From positions 1 to 31,394 of the forward strand of contig DASVWG010000237.1 in NCBI GenBank assembly GCA_036389695.1: a stretch of DNA of 31,394 nt. The letters are read 5' to 3'. Positions within the stretch are counted from its first letter, which is position 1, and each line of letters starts with the position of its first letter. The translations under genes were made by a program, and so were the position numbers. Source of the DNA: JALZHR01 sp036389695. Its GTDB lineage: Bacteria; Acidobacteriota; Blastocatellia; Pyrinomonadales; Pyrinomonadaceae. Below the pieces are notes generated by a model, which was not told the DNA's origin, ran no database searches, and saw nothing but the letters and a program-made list of their open reading frames with translations. Shown in pieces: positions 8,847 to 17,914 of the stretch.

Positions 8847-8993
8847 ACGATGAACGCGGAACGATGAACGATGAAGTAATTTTGAATTTTGAGTTTTGAA
8901 TTCTGAATTAATGATTTCTGATAACTTAAAATTCAAAATTTAAAACTCAAAACTTTCTTTCGTTCATCGTTCATCGTTCCGCATTCATCGTTC
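8847..8993. repeat. Heptad hairpin 5 (unit ACGATGA)
   Basis: Outer arms: ACGATGA, ACGCGGA, ACGATGA, ACGATGA (8847-8875) pair with the complementary series at 8963-8992. The inner arms are a second heptad block, AATTTTG, AATTTTG, AGTTTTG, AATTCTG, paired with its complement around 8930-8960. It starts right after the response regulator stop. The AT-rich core is clearly homologous to that of hairpin 10. Confidence 0.9.
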
Positions 8994-9170
8994 TCTTCAA
9001 AATTGCTATCCATACGGGCGGTGACACGCGGCGCAGGAAATTGTTATTTCTTTAAATAGCAGTTGGTTTTTGACGCCGCTGAGGGCTGGCTTGAAACGCG
9101 CGCCCTTCACTCCTGTTACCGGCGGGCGTTTTTAATCTCCGACGAAAACTTTTCGGGTAAGGAAAAATCA
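8994..9170 (+). other. Leader region of the DUF1800 gene
   Basis: No gene is supported in these 177 bp, although an open frame from 9063 runs into the DUF1800 gene. Part of it (about 9072-9134) can fold, with AGGGC/GCCCT and ACGCC/GGCGT pairings followed by a T-run, and TAAGGA lies 7 nt before the ATG at 9171. It matches no riboswitch class I recognise. Confidence 0.4.
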
Positions 9171-10979
9171 ATGAAAAATTTGACTCGATTTAAAATCGCA
9201 ACAAGCGTCTTCGTGTTTTTGGCAGTGCCGCTTATCGCCGCGACGCTCTGTAAAGCCCAGCCGTCGAACGTAAAAGTAGTCGTCAGCCCGCGCAGCGCGA
9301 CGGTGACCGTCGGCGGCACGCAGCAATTTACGGCAAAGGTCGGCGGTGACTTTGCTACGAGAGAGGTCGTCTGGTCGGTCAACGGCATTACGGGCGGCAA
9401 TTCGCAGTTCGGGACGATTACCACCGGCGGCAGATATACCGCGCCCGCCGTCGTTCCGGCAAATCCGATTGTGCAGGTCAGGGCGACGAGCGCGGCTGAC
9501 AGCGCGGCTTTTTCCAATGCTTCGGTAACGGTGCAGGCGCAGGCGACGCCGACGGTCAGCGTCGGCAGATTTCTGAAACAGACGACTTTCGGTCCGACGC
9601 CGCAACTTATGACGCACGTCCAGCAGGTCGGCTTCAACGCTTTTCTGGACGAGCAATTCGCCGCGCCCGAATCGATTTATCCGAATCCTTTAACCGCGAC
9701 GCGAGCGCAGATGGTCGACCGTTTCTGGATTAACGCCTTTAAAGGCAACGACCAGTTGCGCCAGCGCGTCGTTTACGCTCTGAGCCAAATCTGGGTCGTT
9801 TCGCTCAATAAAAACAACGAGCCGGAACAGGTGATTCCGTGGCTGAATATTCTGAGCCGCAACGCGTTCGGCAATTATCGCACGCTGATGCGCGAAGTCA
9901 CGCTCGACTCGACGATGGGGCATTATCTGGATTTGGTCAACAGCAACAAACCCAACGGCGGCAACGGCGCAAACGAAAATTACGCGCGCGAATTGATGCA
10001 GCTTTTCACCATCGGGCTTTACAAATTAAATCAGGACGGCTCGCTGCAATTGGACGGAAATAACCAACCGATTCCGGCTTACACGCAGACGGACGTGCGC
10101 CAGCTCGCACTCGCTCTGACCGGCTGGACATATCCGACCACGCCCGGGCAAACGCCGAGCCAGGGCAACAACGGCTCTTACTACATCGGTCAGATGGAGC
10201 CGCGCCAAATCAACCACGACACGACGGCGAAAACGATTCTGGGGCAAAGCCTGCCCGCCAACCAGATGATTCAGGACGACCTTGAAGACGCGCTCGATAT
10301 TATTTTCCAGCATCCGAACGTCGCGCCGTTCGTCTCGACGCGCCTGATTCGCGCGCTGGTGACGAGCAATCCGAGCCCGGCGTATATCGCGCGGATTTCC
10401 GCCGTTTTCAACGACAACGGGCAAGGCGTACGCGGCGATTTGAAAGCCGTTGTCAGGGCGATTTTGCTCGACCCGGAAGCGCGCAACGACAATCCCGCAC
10501 CAGAGTTTGGGCGTCTGCGAAGCCCGTTCCAGCACACCATCGCGTTTCTTCGCGCGATGCAGGTAAATATCAACGAGCCGCTTTCTTTCGCCTATCTTTA
10601 CACCGGCATGGGTGAGTCGATTTTGAACGCGCCGACGGTTTTCGGTCATTATTCGCCGCTTTACAAAATGCCGGGCAACAACCAGCTTTTCGCGCCGGAA
10701 TTTCAGATTTACACGCCGACCGAAGCAATCAATCGCGCGAATTTTATCTATTGGATGATGAACGAAGGTCCGGTCGATTTGACGCCTTTTACGAGCGTCG
10801 CGTCGAACTCGACGCAGTTGATTGACGCCGTTAACACGCGCCTGCTCGAAGGCAGAATGACGCCCGAAATGCGCGCTTCAATCACGACGGCGCTGCAATC
10901 TTCGACCGACAATCGCTCGCGCGCATTAACGGTTCTTTATCTCGTCGCCACGTCGGGCGACTTTATTATTCAACGTTAG
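9171..10979 (+). CDS. Exported DUF1800 family protein with N-terminal Ig-like domain
   Basis: The 602-residue protein starts with a Sec signal peptide (MKNLTRFKIATSVFVFLAVP, cleavage likely after CKA near residue 32). Next is a bacterial Ig-like domain (about 38-125: VSPRSATVTVGGTQQFTA, then VVWSVNGI and GRYTAP). The rest is the DUF1800 domain, opening with RFLKQTTFGPTPQLMTHV and containing NENYARELMQLFTIGL and ALTGWTY. DUF1800 proteins are of unknown biochemical role and are usually encoded beside DUF1501 proteins, as here. A good ribosome binding site (TAAGGA) supports the ATG at 9171. Its TAG stop uses the first base of the 154-bp repeat that follows. Confidence 0.93.
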   Translation: MKNLTRFKIATSVFVFLAVPLIAATLCKAQPSNVKVVVSPRSATVTVGGTQQFTAKVGGDFATREVVWSVNGITGGNSQFGTITTGGRYTAPAVVPANPIVQVRATSAADSAAFSNASVTVQAQATPTVSVGRFLKQTTFGPTPQLMTHVQQVGFNAFLDEQFAAPESIYPNPLTATRAQMVDRFWINAFKGNDQLRQRVVYALSQIWVVSLNKNNEPEQVIPWLNILSRNAFGNYRTLMREVTLDSTMGHYLDLVNSNKPNGGNGANENYARELMQLFTIGLYKLNQDGSLQLDGNNQPIPAYTQTDVRQLALALTGWTYPTTPGQTPSQGNNGSYYIGQMEPRQINHDTTAKTILGQSLPANQMIQDDLEDALDIIFQHPNVAPFVSTRLIRALVTSNPSPAYIARISAVFNDNGQGVRGDLKAVVRAILLDPEARNDNPAPEFGRLRSPFQHTIAFLRAMQVNINEPLSFAYLYTGMGESILNAPTVFGHYSPLYKMPGNNQLFAPEFQIYTPTEAINRANFIYWMMNEGPVDLTPFTSVASNSTQLIDAVNTRLLEGRMTPEMRASITTALQSSTDNRSRALTVLYLVATSGDFIIQR

Positions 10980-11132
10980 TCAGAACCGCCTGCGGTAGCG
11001 GGCGGTTGAACGCTGGAAGTTTTAAGTTTCAAGTTTCAAATTCCAAGTTAAAACAATTGGCAAACCAGAAATCTGAAGCCGGAAATTTGAAACGCTAAAC
11101 TTCAATCGCCCGCTACCGCAGGGGGTTCTGAC
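10979..11132 (+). repeat. 154-bp REP-ended palindromic element, copy A
   Basis: The ends are imperfect inverted repeats of about 29 bp beginning GTCAGAACCGCCTGCGGTAG. Each end can itself fold (AACCGCC ... GGCGGTT). The interior carries AAGTTTC-type heptads in both orientations. It aligns end to end without gaps with the reverse complement of 21062-21215, with identical ends and about three quarters of the interior matching by eye. It lies between DUF1800 and DUF1501, leaving only the AAGGA ribosome binding site before the next ATG. Confidence 0.9.
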
Positions 11133-11143
11133 AAGGAACAATA

Positions 11144-12478
11144 ATGATAAACAAACATAAAATTTCTCGTCGTAATTTTTTGGGAATGAGCGCCGGTTTC
11201 GGAGCGCTGGCGGCATTGAGCCGGTTTAATTTATTAAAAGTCGGCGCGCAGACGAACGATTATAAAGCGCTGGTTTGCGTGTTTCTGTTCGGCGGCAACG
11301 ACGGTCATAACACGGTCGTGCCGCTCGCGCCGTCTGAGTATAACGCTTATCAAAGCCTGCGCGGCGGCTTGGGCTTGGCGCCGAACGAGATTTTGACGAT
11401 TAATGCGGGCAACGCCGCCTACGGCTTACATTACGGCTTGCCGGAACTGCAAAGTCTTTATAATCAGGGAAAACTGGCGATTGTCGCCAACGTCGGAAAT
11501 CTGGTCAAGCCGACGACGCGAAACGATTTATCGCAGCTTCCGAATCAGTTATTTTCGCACGCCGACCAGACGACGCAGATGCAGAGCGGCTCGCCTTCCG
11601 GCGCGCTCGGCACGGGCTGGGGCGGGCGCGCCGCCGACGCGATGCTTCCCGCCAACAACGGCTCGAGCTTTCCGTCGTCTGTTTCGCTGAGCGGCGCGGC
11701 GGCGTTCAGCGCGGGCAGTCTCGTGCAGTCGGCAAGCCTCGAACCGGGCAACAATTTAAGCCAGTCGGCGATGACCTTTTACCCGCAGACGGCGGCGGAC
11801 GCCCGCGCGCTGGCGCAAAAGCAAATCGTGACGACGGGCAGCCCGTATGCTTTCACGGGCGGCGCAAACAAAGTATTGAATGACGCGATTAATTTAAACG
11901 CCATCCTGCGCGGCGCGGGCGGCAATCCGCCGTTTACGACGCAGTTTCCTTCGACCGAATTAGGCGTGCGTTTGAGAGAAATCGCGCGTTTTATCGGCTT
12001 GCGCAACACGGTCGGCATTAGTCGTCAGGTTTTCTTTTGCGGCATGGGCGGCTTCGACACGCACGGCGCTCAGGAATGGAGTCACTGGAATTTGCTCCAG
12101 CAATTGAGTCAGGCTTTATCGGCTTTCTACGCGGCGACCGAGGAAATGGGCGTCGCCGGGCAGGTGACGACTTTTACGACCTCGGAATTCGGGCGCACCT
12201 TGCAGCCGAGCGGTTCCGGCTCAGACCACGGCTGGGGCGGTCATCATTTCGTCGTCGGCGGCGCGGTTCGCGGCGCGGCGATGTATGGGACGTTTCCCGC
12301 GATGTCGCTCGGCGCGCCGCATTTTCTCGATTCGCGCGGCATCCTGATTCCGACCACTTCGCTCGCGCAATACGGCGCGACGCTGGCTAAATGGTTCGGC
12401 GTCACGGACGCGCAGCTCGATTCGGTTTTCCCGACGCTCCCGAATTTCGCCGCGCGCGACCTCGGATTTATGTTCTAG
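11144..12478 (+). CDS. Tat-exported DUF1501 family protein
   Basis: This 444-residue protein opens with a twin-arginine signal (ISRRNFLGMSAGFGALAAL). The DUF1501 (sulfatase-like fold) body follows: LVCVFLFGGNDGHNTVVPL near the N-terminus, GGFDTHGAQ in the middle, and TTSEFGRTLQPSGSGSDHGWGGHHFVVGG, the Asp/His-rich metal-site region that resembles alkaline phosphatase and sulfatase folds. The substrate is unknown. It is co-directional with the DUF1800 gene 164 bp upstream, a pairing widespread in Acidobacteriota, Planctomycetota and Bacteroidota. AAGGAA precedes the ATG. Confidence 0.93.
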   Translation: MINKHKISRRNFLGMSAGFGALAALSRFNLLKVGAQTNDYKALVCVFLFGGNDGHNTVVPLAPSEYNAYQSLRGGLGLAPNEILTINAGNAAYGLHYGLPELQSLYNQGKLAIVANVGNLVKPTTRNDLSQLPNQLFSHADQTTQMQSGSPSGALGTGWGGRAADAMLPANNGSSFPSSVSLSGAAAFSAGSLVQSASLEPGNNLSQSAMTFYPQTAADARALAQKQIVTTGSPYAFTGGANKVLNDAINLNAILRGAGGNPPFTTQFPSTELGVRLREIARFIGLRNTVGISRQVFFCGMGGFDTHGAQEWSHWNLLQQLSQALSAFYAATEEMGVAGQVTTFTTSEFGRTLQPSGSGSDHGWGGHHFVVGGAVRGAAMYGTFPAMSLGAPHFLDSRGILIPTTSLAQYGATLAKWFGVTDAQLDSVFPTLPNFAARDLGFMF

Positions 12479-12508
12479 CCGGAAAACTCGAAAGATAAAT
12501 ATAACTTT

Positions 12509-12549
12509 GACTTGAAGCCGAACGACAATTTGTCGTTCGGCTTCAAGTC
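12509..12549 (+). terminator. 20-bp perfect hairpin after DUF1501
   Basis: GACTTGAAGCCGAACGACAA at 12509-12528 pairs exactly with 12530-12549 around a single T. The downstream T-run is short and interrupted (TCTTTCCGTTT), so this is a probable but not classical terminator. Confidence 0.72.
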
Positions 12550-12585
12550 TTTCCGTTTCAAAAAAAGCTTCAATTTGTGTAATAG

Positions 12586-12614
12586 TTTCAAAAAAATGCG
12601 TTTTCTGTTATATT
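12586..12614 (+). promoter_or_regulatory. Candidate extended -10 promoter of the ECF/CHAT operon
   Basis: TATATT at 12609-12614 is preceded by TG one base upstream (extended -10). A weak -35 (TTTCAA, 12586-12591) lies 17 bp away. Transcription would start near 12621, leaving a leader of about 115 nt. Confidence 0.45.
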
Positions 12615-12735
12615 GCGGGCACCCGAATATTCTTAACATTACTGACGAATCGTTTTTTATAAAATTCCGGTCGGAATTTCAATCTCTGCGAGGTGACAAA
12701 TCAGCCAGGGTCGTTTTGGCGGCTGATTTTCTTCT

Positions 12736-13296
12736 ATGATGGCTAAAGACAATGGAATGACTCAAGAAAATTTTGAAGCACTTTTGAACTGGCTCGACCG
12801 CAACCGTGAAATCGCCGGACAAAAATACGAAAAAATCCGACAGCGCCTGATACGAATTTTTCTCGGGCGCGGCTGTCATGAAGCCGAAGAGCTCGCCGAC
12901 GAAACCATCATTCGGGTGACGCGGAAAGTGCCGCAGGTAATCGGCAATTATGCCGGCGAACCGGCGCTCTATTTTTACGGCGTAGCGAATAAAATCCACT
13001 ATGAATGGCTGCGTAAACAAAAGAAAATAAATAGTTTGCCTGTAACCGAAACGCAGCTCGAAACCGAATCCGGCGCGGAATATGAGTGTCTGGAAACCTG
13101 CCTTGAAACTCTGCCCGCGGAAGAGCGGCGGCTTATCGTCGAATATTACCGCGATGAGAAAACCGCCAAAATCGAAAACCGCCGCGAATTGGCGAAAAAA
13201 TCAGGAATCAGCGTCAGCGTGCTGCAAGTCAAAGCGTTTCGGATTCGCGCGCGTTTAAAAAAATGCCTGCAAAAATGCCTTGCCGAAAAAAATTAA
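12736..13296 (+). CDS. ECF-like RNA polymerase sigma factor
   Basis: The 186-residue protein has a sigma-70 region 2-like segment (RQRLIRIFLGRGCHEAEELADETIIRVTRKV...ALYFYGVANKIHYEWLRK) and a region 4-like segment (LETLPAEERRLIVEYYRDEKTAKIENRRELAKKSGISVSVLQVKAFRIRARLKKCLQKCL). The spacing and the 'AEELADETI' and 'RR' patterns fit the divergent ECF group seen beside TPR or anti-sigma-like genes in Acidobacteriota. An ATG follows immediately (12739), and another in-frame ATG is at 12757; no clear ribosome binding site decides between them. It ends 34 bp before the likely start of the CHAT gene, which suggests joint transcription and a functional sigma/anti-sigma link. Confidence 0.82.
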   Translation: MMAKDNGMTQENFEALLNWLDRNREIAGQKYEKIRQRLIRIFLGRGCHEAEELADETIIRVTRKVPQVIGNYAGEPALYFYGVANKIHYEWLRKQKKINSLPVTETQLETESGAEYECLETCLETLPAEERRLIVEYYRDEKTAKIENRRELAKKSGISVSVLQVKAFRIRARLKKCLQKCLAEKN

Positions 13297-13330
13297 GGCG
13301 AAAGGTTTTGCAAAGTCTGGACATACCATT

Positions 13331-16300
13331 ATGGAACAAGCGGAAAAGGAAATGAACGAAAACTCGAAGCAGCGGGAAGCCCTCAGAAAATATCTGCTGG
13401 GCGACTTACCGGACAAAGAAAAAATGCAGGAGATAGAGCAAAAATTATTGACGGACGATGCCTTTGACGAACAGTTATCAATCGTCGAAGACGAGCTGGT
13501 TGACGAATACCTCGACGGCTCTCTTTCCGAAACCGAGCGCGGGCGTTTTCTCCAATTTTTTCTCATCTCGCCCGAAAGAAAGGAAAAGCTGCGTTTTATC
13601 AGCAATTTGCGAAAATATGCCGGAAGAGAAACCGGCGTTCAGAAGGTCAAAGAAATTCCCGAAGAGAAGAAACCCTTTTTCGACTGGCGCGGCTTATTCG
13701 CTCAGCCGGCTCTGCGTTTTGCCGCGCTCGCGCTGATTGTCGCCGGTTTCGGTTTTATCGTCTGGCGCGTCGCTATTTATCAATCGGACGTCGAGCAGGG
13801 ATTGGCTCAACTGCGCCTCGCCTATCGCGGGCAGCGCCCGACGGAATCGCGGACGACGGCAAATTTCGATTACGCGCCGCTGCCGGATACGCGCGGCAGC
13901 GAGCCGCCCGCCGTCAGTGACGATATAGCGCACGAACGCGCGCAAAGGTATCTTCTGGACGCGTCGAAAAACGCGACCGACGCCGAAGCCCATCATGCCC
14001 TGGGACTTTTATTTCTGACTGAAAAAAAATTTGATAAGGCTCTGGAGGAATTTAAGCTGGCGCTGAATCTGGCGCCCGGCGATGCAAAGCTTCACAGCGA
14101 CCTCGGCGCATTTTATCTGGAAAAAGCCAATCTGCCCAATCAATCCGAAATCGCTCAGAATCTTAATTTAAGCCTTCAGCATCTGAATCGCGCTCTGGAG
14201 CTGAAACCGAATCTTCCGGAAGCGCTTTTTAACAGAGCTCTGGTTTTGCAAAAAACGACGGCTTCCGCCGAGGCGCGCGAGGCTTGGGAAAAATATCTCA
14301 AAACAGACTCTACTTCGGAATGGGCGGACGAAGCGCGCAGACACCTGCAAAAGCTTGAACAAAAAAAATCGCAAAATTTTTCCGGCGATGAACTCGAAAG
14401 AGCTTTTTTAGATGCCTTTCGCCAAAAAAACGAAGCCGAAGCCGCGCGGCTGATAAGTCAAAACAGAGAATTAGTCAAGACAAAATACCTGCCGCAAAAA
14501 CTCGCGATGTCTCTGGTTAAAGCTTCAGCCGCCGAAAAAGACGAATATCTGCAGGCTTTAATCTATACGGGAAAGCTGGAAGAAAAAAATATCGGCGATT
14601 CGTTTGCCAAAGATTTGGCGTCTTTCTACGCGAAGGTTCCCGACTCGAAGCTGGAATTATTAACACAAGCGCAAGCCTCGATGCAAAACAGCTATGAGCA
14701 ATATCTGGGCGACAACAACAGAGAGGCATTTGAAGAGGCGAGCCGCGCCCGCGAGCTTTTCCTGCAAGCCGGTGATGTTTACGAAGCAAAGCTGAGCGAA
14801 TTTATTATTGTTTATTGTCAAATTAAAACGGAAGGCACCCGGGACAGCGTTCAGATAGCCGAAGAAATAGTCGATTTTTGCCGGCGAGGCAATTATAAAT
14901 GGCTGCTTTCGAATATTCTCTACTGGCTCGGCGGAGCGCAGCGCTCGCTCGGCGAAAGAGCAAAAGCGGATGAAAATTATAAATATTGTCTGGCTTTAGC
15001 CGAAGAAACCAGAGACGCTCAGGTTCTTCAGAAAATTCTGGTCAGGCTGGCTAATCAAAATAAATTTGTCGGTCAAAATGCGGCGGCGCTCAATTATCTG
15101 CAAAGGGCTTTCGACGAGATTGACAAAACGCCGACGCTGGCTTTGCGCGAGAAATGGAGAACTTACAGCGCCAGCATCCAGATTCTGTCGTCGCTCAAGC
15201 TTTATAGTCTGGCAAAAGCCATCTCGCTGGAGAATATTAAATTAGCCAACGATTTGCAGGATTCGCTGTTTATCGCCAGTTCTCAGCTTGACGCAGGCAT
15301 CGTCCACGCCGACACCCGAGATTTCGACGAAGCCGGAATCTGGCTCAACGAAGCCAAACAAAAGGCAGGCTCGCTTTCCGACGACTCCGACCGGACGGCA
15401 ATTTTAGCTAAATCTTTACTGACGTTGGGATATCTGGAAATACAGCTTAATAATTACGCGCAGGCGGCGAAATTTTACGATGAAGCATTAAGCATCGTCG
15501 AAAATAAGGAAGTTCCCTTTTTTCTTTACGAAATCGAAAAAGGTCGCTTGCTGGCGGATATTTCCCTAAACAAAGACGCCGAAACGAAAGAACAAATCGC
15601 CAAAATTATCAATTTGGCGGAAATTTATCGAAATCAGATTTCCGGCGAGCGCGAAAGAATCAGTTTTTTCAATAATCAGCAGGATATTTACGATATAGCC
15701 GTCGGCTACGAATTCAATCACGCCAGAGATGAGCAGGCATACGATTATCTGGAAATATCGAACGCGCGTTCGCTGCTCGGTTGGTTGAAAAAGGGCGTGG
15801 ACGTTAAAGAAGAGAAAAAGCAAATCGAAAATACCTTTAACGAAACCTTCCAGCCGCTCCGGCTTAACGAAATCCGCGCGCAAATGCCGGAGCGCGTACA
15901 GATTCTGCAATACGCCGTCTTAGAAGATAAAGTCTTAATCTGGCTCGTTTCAAAAGACAATTTCACGGTCGCTGCGTCCGACATTGGTTCGGAAAAACTG
16001 AAAGAAAAAGTAACGACGTATATCGAGCTGGTTTCTAATGAAGACAATCGGAAGCAGGAGCAATCCAGGACGACGGCGCGCGAGCTTTACGATTTGTTGA
16101 TTAAACCGGTCGCCGGTCAAATCGACCCGGCGCGCGTTGTATGCCTGATACCGCAAAAAGTTCTGTTTCATCTGCCTTTTGCCGCGCTGGCTGCGCCGGA
16201 CGGAAAAACATTCCTGGCGCAGTTTAATTTTTTCTATGCGCCGAGCGCGAATGTTTTTCTGCATTCTACCGAGAACGCGCGGCAAAAATCGGCTTTACCC

Positions 16301-16945
16301 GGAGAGACTCTTCTCAGCATCGGCAATCCGCTCTTCGACCAAAATCAGTTTCAAAATTTTAAATATCTGCCGGACGCGGAATTCGAGGCGCGTGAAATCA
16401 CCCGATATTATGCGCCGCCGCCGCAAACATTGATTGGAGCGCAGGCGACTAAAACGGCGGTGCGGAATTCGCTGCAAAATGTCGAGGTTATCCATTATGC
16501 CGGGCATTATCTCGTCAAACACGGCGAACCGCTGGCTTCCGGCTTGCTGCTGACTAAAGACGCCGGCAGCGACAATGCGGAAGACGGCGTTTTAACCAAC
16601 GCGGAATTAATCAGCCAGCAGCTGCCGCAGGTCAAGCTGGTCGTTCTTTCAGCCTGTCAGACGGGCGTCGAACAATCTTACAACGGCGAAGGATTAGTCG
16701 GGCTTTCGACGACGTTTTTAAAAGCCGGCGCGCCGCTGGTGGTTGCAAGTCAATGGAAAGTTGATTCGAGCGCGTCGGCTGAATTGATGAAAAAATTTCA
16801 TTTTCTGCGCAAACAGGAAAAACTTTCCACAATAGCGGCTTTAAGACGCGCCCAACTCGAATTGATGGAAGCCTCCGGCGGAATCTACCGCCAACCGTAT
16901 TTCTGGGCAGCCTTCGCCGCTTACGGCGGATATGCCGAGTATTGA
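13331..16945 (+). CDS. Membrane-anchored TPR-CHAT protease with anti-sigma-like N-terminus
   Basis: This 1204-residue protein has four parts. Residues 1-100 are an acidic helical domain (REALRKYLLGDLPDKEKMQEIEQ, VEDELVDEYLDGSLSETERG) typical of putative anti-sigma modules encoded next to ECF genes. A single membrane span lies at about 129-149. TPR-type helical repeats run from about 217 to 790 (AEAHHALGLLFLTEKKFDKALEEF is the clearest). The C-terminal CHAT domain (about 850-1204) is a caspase-like peptidase with His1059 in HYAGH and Cys1109 in LSACQTG. Both catalytic residues are intact. By topology rules the N-terminus would face the sigma factor in the cytoplasm and the TPR-CHAT part would be outside; this is inferred. 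The ATG at 13331 is chosen over a TTG at 13280; an ATG at 13352 is also possible. Confidence 0.9.
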   Translation: MEQAEKEMNENSKQREALRKYLLGDLPDKEKMQEIEQKLLTDDAFDEQLSIVEDELVDEYLDGSLSETERGRFLQFFLISPERKEKLRFISNLRKYAGRETGVQKVKEIPEEKKPFFDWRGLFAQPALRFAALALIVAGFGFIVWRVAIYQSDVEQGLAQLRLAYRGQRPTESRTTANFDYAPLPDTRGSEPPAVSDDIAHERAQRYLLDASKNATDAEAHHALGLLFLTEKKFDKALEEFKLALNLAPGDAKLHSDLGAFYLEKANLPNQSEIAQNLNLSLQHLNRALELKPNLPEALFNRALVLQKTTASAEAREAWEKYLKTDSTSEWADEARRHLQKLEQKKSQNFSGDELERAFLDAFRQKNEAEAARLISQNRELVKTKYLPQKLAMSLVKASAAEKDEYLQALIYTGKLEEKNIGDSFAKDLASFYAKVPDSKLELLTQAQASMQNSYEQYLGDNNREAFEEASRARELFLQAGDVYEAKLSEFIIVYCQIKTEGTRDSVQIAEEIVDFCRRGNYKWLLSNILYWLGGAQRSLGERAKADENYKYCLALAEETRDAQVLQKILVRLANQNKFVGQNAAALNYLQRAFDEIDKTPTLALREKWRTYSASIQILSSLKLYSLAKAISLENIKLANDLQDSLFIASSQLDAGIVHADTRDFDEAGIWLNEAKQKAGSLSDDSDRTAILAKSLLTLGYLEIQLNNYAQAAKFYDEALSIVENKEVPFFLYEIEKGRLLADISLNKDAETKEQIAKIINLAEIYRNQISGERERISFFNNQQDIYDIAVGYEFNHARDEQAYDYLEISNARSLLGWLKKGVDVKEEKKQIENTFNETFQPLRLNEIRAQMPERVQILQYAVLEDKVLIWLVSKDNFTVAASDIGSEKLKEKVTTYIELVSNEDNRKQEQSRTTARELYDLLIKPVAGQIDPARVVCLIPQKVLFHLPFAALAAPDGKTFLAQFNFFYAPSANVFLHSTENARQKSALPGETLLSIGNPLFDQNQFQNFKYLPDAEFEAREITRYYAPPPQTLIGAQATKTAVRNSLQNVEVIHYAGHYLVKHGEPLASGLLLTKDAGSDNAEDGVLTNAELISQQLPQVKLVVLSACQTGVEQSYNGEGLVGLSTTFLKAGAPLVVASQWKVDSSASAELMKKFHFLRKQEKLSTIAALRRAQLELMEASGGIYRQPYFWAAFAAYGGYAEY

Positions 16946-16984
16946 CCTAACTTAAATAAATTTAATTAAAAGGAGAAAAAGAAA

Positions 16985-17833
16985 ATGGCAACAACTGTAG
17001 AAATTGAAATAATAGGCGTAGCTATCACTTATCAAAAAGGTACCAATTGGCATATCCTTTTTCCGCTCGATGACGCTGGCTGTCACAAAGTAAACTTCAA
17101 ATCTAAAAAAGATGGCGAGGCTGCATCAGGAATAACTCCGCTGAGGACTTCAGAGACAATCGAAATCGAAATTACTCCGAAGAACGGAGCGACTTCGACA
17201 ACAGGTGCCAATGATGAATTTAACAATCAAGTTTACAACTTAACCTCGACAACACGTCCAAGAACTCATTCCAAAATCAGAAAGAAAGACGATGCCGATG
17301 GAAAATACGTGCGGATGATTCTTCCAAACGCTAATTTTTCGGTGCGTTATGCTATAACAAACTTTAAAGTTCCGCAGCTAACAGAGGAAGTAGAGATCGG
17401 TTTACCGCAACCGCCACAAACAATCCCACTTCCTCTGGCTCATTCGGTAAGGGCAACAATTACTCTGAAAACCGACGCACAGGTTAAGTTTAGCGCCAAA
17501 AAAGATGGTCGTCCTTTTGATTTCATTACTGACAAAAATTCTTCATATACCTTAACTTTCAACAATGATTGCGAAGACCCAAAGAATAGAGAAAACGACA
17601 TGAAGTTGTATTATCGAGTTATTGAAGAATTCAAGGTTAGAGCAGATGGAACGGAGGAGAGAGTAGGAAGGAAGTTCCTTATTGGCGACACTAATCCATC
17701 AACTGCTAAACTTGATAAAGAGGAGTTTTTTGAAATCACTAAAGATCCGCCTGATTCAAGGAGTTTCGCAGAAGGCAACACATGTTTGGTTTCTCAGGTA
17801 ACCGAGAAAGACAGCATAGCAAAACTCCCATAA
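16985..17833 (+). CDS. Unknown beta-rich protein downstream of the CHAT gene
   Basis: I do not recognise this 282-residue protein. It has no signal peptide or membrane span. It is rich in alternating beta-strand patterns (VEIEIIGVAITY, ETIEIEITPKNG, SVRATITLKTDAQVKFSA), with a likely internal duplication: VNFKSKKDG near residue 36 and VKFSAKKDG near residue 167. A strong ribosome binding site (AAAAGGAGA) lies just upstream of its ATG, and it starts 39 bp after the CHAT stop, so it is probably in the same transcript. Its base composition is visibly lower in GC than its neighbours (about 40% by eye), which suggests recent acquisition. It could be a substrate, partner or effector of the CHAT protease; nothing in the sequence proves it. 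Confidence 0.82.
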   Translation: MATTVEIEIIGVAITYQKGTNWHILFPLDDAGCHKVNFKSKKDGEAASGITPLRTSETIEIEITPKNGATSTTGANDEFNNQVYNLTSTTRPRTHSKIRKKDDADGKYVRMILPNANFSVRYAITNFKVPQLTEEVEIGLPQPPQTIPLPLAHSVRATITLKTDAQVKFSAKKDGRPFDFITDKNSSYTLTFNNDCEDPKNRENDMKLYYRVIEEFKVRADGTEERVGRKFLIGDTNPSTAKLDKEEFFEITKDPPDSRSFAEGNTCLVSQVTEKDSIAKLP

Positions 17834-17914
17834 TTGATTATTTGAGCGGAGCGAACATTGTATTCAGCAAATGAAAACTCGAATTAGACTGACGACTCTT
17901 AAATAATAAACAAA

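Noticed and set aside
8994..9170. A riboswitch before the DUF1800 gene
   Set aside because: Some pairing is possible, but no conserved core of a known class could be matched.
12736..17833. A type III-E CRISPR (Craspase) locus
   Set aside because: There is no gRAMP/Cas7-11 effector, Csx30/Csx31 homolog or repeat array; only the sigma plus TPR-CHAT parallel remains.
16985..17833. A bacterial gasdermin next to a protease
   Set aside because: Length and context would fit, but the N-terminus lacks the early Cys and the sequence shows no gasdermin-like features that I recognise.
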